From: JBOHHM01 sp050725495
Lineage (GTDB): Bacteria > Pseudomonadota > Gammaproteobacteria > Burkholderiales > Burkholderiaceae_C
Length of the DNA stretch: 7,642 nt
NCBI GenBank assembly: GCA_050725495.1
Contig: JBOHHM010000003.1
Location: forward strand, 1-7,642
Reading direction: 5' to 3'
This document shows positions 6,701 to 7,642 of the stretch, one piece after another. Under the pieces are notes generated by a model. It ran no database searches, had not been told where the DNA came from, and saw only the letters and a list, made by a program, of their open reading frames with translations. A program made the translations under genes and the position numbers. Numbering within the stretch: the first letter of the stretch is position 1; every line of letters starts with the position of its first letter.

Positions 6701-7642
6701 CGACGCGGCCAGCCGCATCACCGGTATCGCCCAGAGCCTGTGGGCGCGGCGTCCCGGCGCCCACGGCGCCAGCGAGCTGTACCAGATTGCCCTCAGCTGG
6801 CGCGCCGGCTACGACAACCGAGACAGGCTCGTGAGCTTCGCCAGGGATGGTGCCGAGAGCAAATACAGCTACGACCCCAACAGCAACCGGCTCACCGCCA
6901 TCGACAAGACAACGAGCGACACCGACCTGGACGGCAGCTTCGATGCAGATGACTTGCAGACCAGCAGCAGCCAGAGCCTGAACATCGAAGCAACGAGCAA
7001 CCGGCTGCTGGGCCTGACCCAGACCGTGACCACCACCCGCCATGGCAAGACCATGAGCGTGGTGACGACGCCCATCCACTACACCCTGGACGCCAACGGC
7101 AGCCTCACCAGCGACGGCCTGAGGGGCTTTGACTACGACGCAGCCAACCGGCTGTCCAAGGTCAGGCTCGACAAGGAAGGCGAGGCCAGCAGCATCCGCT
7201 ACCTGCACAACGCGCTGGGCCAGCGCGTCTTCAAAAGCGAGCCTGCCGCAGACAGCGACGCGCCCAGCGAAGCCGAGCTGGGAGCCGACTTCATCGGCTG
7301 GCTCAAGAAGCGGTTTGGCTGGCTGTTTGCGCAAGCCCAGGCCAACACCAGCATAGGCACGGCCTATGTGTACGGTGATGGCGAGATACCCGAATGGGCG
7401 ATCCTGGGCGAATACGACAACGGCAGCGCCAAGGGCAAAGGCCGAACCGAATACATCTGGCTGCCCACCAACGATGGCAACGCCATCCCGATCGGCATGT
7501 ACCGCGGGAGCCAGTTCTACGCCATCCACCCCGACCATTTGGGCACGCCCCGGCTGATCACCAACGAAGACAACAAGCCGGTGTGGCAGTGGCCGTACAG
7601 CGCGTTCGGCAACAACAAGCCGACAGGCATCCTGAAGGCCAC
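3660..7642 (+). CDS. Sec-exported RHS/YD-repeat protein, probable polymorphic toxin carrier (3' end outside window)
   Basis: The frame is open for 1327 complete codons and still open at the window edge; I read it through line by line and found no stop or frameshift. Residues 1-28 are a signal peptide (basic Arg11, hydrophobic core, AWA cleavage motif before Gln29). A Ser/Thr/Pro/Ala-rich linker (29-69), an unrecognised cysteine-containing domain (about 70-160) and a Pro/Glu linker (161-180) follow. The RHS part starts with a DUF6531-like segment (GNPILPVTGEK at 184, LGAGWHHNHAARL near 235). It continues with at least 20 YD repeats (about 323-1192) and reaches the RHS-associated core, with HPDHLGTPRL at 1290 and YSAFG at 1313. 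YD repeats in this superfamily build a hollow beta-shell that encloses a variable C-terminal toxin released by self-cleavage; that tip and any immunity gene lie beyond the window. No PAAR or VgrG-like segment precedes the RHS part, so general secretion rather than direct type VI loading is inferred. Confidence 0.93.
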   Translation, partial: MTSWGIGQLARCMVAAGAAIIVSAAAWAQTPSVGDGATPNWTATPLASPPSRPSTRMAARAAAASTPTVFYNTSLTQCPTGYRLEYFYYWQDTPDFRGSSWCGAAQADIDWANRSDPVRWRIPYLLESCQPGVSWTYSHAFQDGTRYYSPPYRDIHMVCSELPAAPEPPEPDKNSGTQDGMCVGNPILPVTGEKQQTEIDHVDAGPHPLSLLRSFRSLWVTRSAGGAAANAGLGAGWHHNHAARLSVSASAASVMLGDGSQRSFTLQPGGHWHSSNSADTLSANTRNGGPGYLYRRSDDDSAWQFDAAGKLLTHTQRNGWVMSHAYNAANQLVQVSNHFGRSLQFGYNAAGQLAQVATPDGQLIRYTFDSAPRLTGVSYPGNSSKTYLYENTQYPQALSGIIDENGNRFASFAYDALGRGISTEHAGAANRYQVAYGAQAGDPATVTDPLGTQRSYRYSTILGKPAVASADKPSASGQGDAASRLQNASGLIESETDFLGITTLFTWDATRRLPLSTTRAAGRPETQTSNAQWHPTWRLPVLVTETGRSTAYTYDAGGNPLSEAVTDLASGQTRTWQWTYNLQGLPATLTDPRGGLWRYGYDATGNRVSVKNPLGQETRYDYDAAGRVTKETAPNGLVITYAYDLRGRLTQAHRGGEVTHYAYTPSGQLASVQMPNGYALSYGYDAAQRLIAAQDNRGNRVTYTLDAMGNRIREQAQDANGNIALATSRIVNSLNRVAAIAGAAGQTTQLGFDANGQPVSQTSPLNQTTRQALDALRRPIAATFADNAVASQAWNQLDQLTRASDPKGVATRYAYNAFGEVMSETSPDIGSLSYSRDAAGNVIGQTDARGQSTAITRDALGRPTEIRYGSDHVVTLSHDSNQAGYLAKVEDGSGSTAYERDSFGRVLSKTQVVHDNPGSPSLLRLSYGHTRGDLSNIGHPSGLKVFYKRTHGRITQIDVQEPGRDKPVVPFVSNLTHTALGQPKSWNWSSGDSASRSFDADARMTANEFASYQYDAASRITGIAQSLWARRPGAHGASELYQIALSWRAGYDNRDRLVSFARDGAESKYSYDPNSNRLTAIDKTTSDTDLDGSFDADDLQTSSSQSLNIEATSNRLLGLTQTVTTTRHGKTMSVVTTPIHYTLDANGSLTSDGLRGFDYDAANRLSKVRLDKEGEASSIRYLHNALGQRVFKSEPAADSDAPSEAELGADFIGWLKKRFGWLFAQAQANTSIGTAYVYGDGEIPEWAILGEYDNGSAKGKGRTEYIWLPTNDGNAIPIGMYRGSQFYAIHPDHLGTPRLITNEDNKPVWQWPYSAFGNNKPTGILKA
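3867..4208 (+). other. Unrecognised cysteine-containing N-terminal domain of the RHS protein
   Basis: Residues 70-183 contain cysteines at 78, 102, 129, 159 and 182 and many aromatics (for example YRLEYFYYW, SWTYSHAF, TRYYSPPYRD). It sits between two flexible linkers: Ser/Thr/Pro/Ala before it and PAAPEPPEP after it. After Cys182 the remaining 1145 visible residues have no cysteine at all. Exported, disulfide-stabilised folding is therefore likely for this module alone. The fifth cysteine (182) lies after the Pro/Glu linker, next to the RHS entry, and may be unpaired. I do not recognise the fold; binding to a surface or glycan target is a guess. Confidence 0.6.
4209..4560 (+). other. DUF6531-like RHS entry domain
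   Basis: Residues 184-300 follow the family order: a GNPILPVTGEK opening, a Leu-rich strand with an aromatic/Arg pattern (HPLSLLRSFRSLW), then a Gly-rich LGAGWHHNHAARL segment and VMLGDGSQRSF. This domain usually precedes the YD repeats in RHS toxins and plugs or caps the N-terminal end of the shell. The family label is from memory of the motif order. Confidence 0.65.
4626..7235 (+). repeat. YD-repeat array (protein-level) of the RHS shell
   Basis: Residues 323-1192 carry many copies of the Y-x-Y-D-x-x-G-R/N-x pattern, for example YGYDATGNRV, YDYDAAGRVT, YAYDLRGRLT, YAYNAFGEV, FDYDAANRLS and YLHNALGQRV. The copies are densest around 5310-5800 and sparser after 6300, where longer non-repeat insertions appear. 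The repeats are divergent at nucleotide level, so this is an old protein-repeat array rather than a recent DNA tandem repeat. Confidence 0.9.
6918..6953 (+). other. EF-hand/dockerin-like calcium-binding loop in the RHS protein
   Basis: Residues 1087-1098 read DTDLDGSFDADD. Asp at loop positions 1, 3, 5, 9 and 12, Gly at 6 and a hydrophobic Phe at 8 match the canonical EF-hand loop, with Asp rather than Glu at position 12. It lies in an acidic, Ser/Thr-rich insertion between two YD repeats. Calcium binding is inferred from the pattern only. Confidence 0.5.
7527..7642 (+). other. Start of the RHS-associated core
   Basis: HPDHLGTPRLIT (from residue 1290) followed by WQWPYSAFGNNKPTG (from about 1309) is the conserved beginning of the RHS-associated core. 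The downstream part of that core, expected to include a G-R-Y...D-P-x-G-L type motif before the variable tip, is cut off by the window edge. Confidence 0.85.

Noticed and set aside
6336..7538. Minus-strand open frame of 400 codons
   Set aside because: It is antisense to the RHS frame, with Val/Ala/Gly-rich composition, no recognisable domain and no ribosome-binding site that stood out.

Overview
The window is high-GC, densely coding DNA of betaproteobacterial character. The best guess is Burkholderiales, probably Comamonadaceae. This rests on the birA/SPOR-protein pairing, a TctE/TctD-type two-component pair, and a long RHS protein of a style I associate with that group. It is a family-level inference from protein style, not a search result.

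Layout. (1) 1-516 (+) is the 3' part of birA, the biotin-protein ligase. (2) 521-1177 (+) is a small membrane-anchored protein with a SPOR-like region, 4 bp downstream of birA and probably in the same operon. (3) 1223-2674 (-) is a TctE-like sensor histidine kinase, convergent with the SPOR gene. (4) 2675-2790 is a 116-bp gap with nested inverted and degenerate repeats. (5) 2791-3465 (-) is the cognate OmpR-family response regulator; the pair is transcribed regulator first. (6) 3466-3659 is a divergent promoter region with a perfect 7-bp dyad and a 9-bp direct repeat. (7) 3660 to beyond 7642 (+) is one very large uninterrupted frame, more than half of the window. It encodes a Sec-exported RHS/YD-repeat protein that is still open at the window edge after 1327 complete codons.

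The RHS protein reads as a chain of modules: signal peptide (1-28), Ser/Thr/Pro/Ala-rich linker (29-69), a cysteine-containing N-terminal domain I do not recognise (about 70-160), a Pro/Glu linker (161-180), a DUF6531-like RHS entry segment (about 184-300), a YD-repeat shell (about 323-1192) with an EF-hand-like loop at 1087-1098, a hydrophobic/basic insertion (about 1207-1224), and the start of the RHS-associated core (HPDHLGTPRL at 1290, YSAFG at 1313). In this superfamily the variable, often toxic, C-terminal tip and any immunity gene lie just after that core, so they would be to the right of the window.

Functionally, the left part is ordinary chromosomal housekeeping and signalling, while the RHS gene is the accessory and most interesting element. 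It lies divergent to the regulator, the place where TctD-type regulators often have a target transporter operon. There is no gene-free stretch longer than 300 bases.
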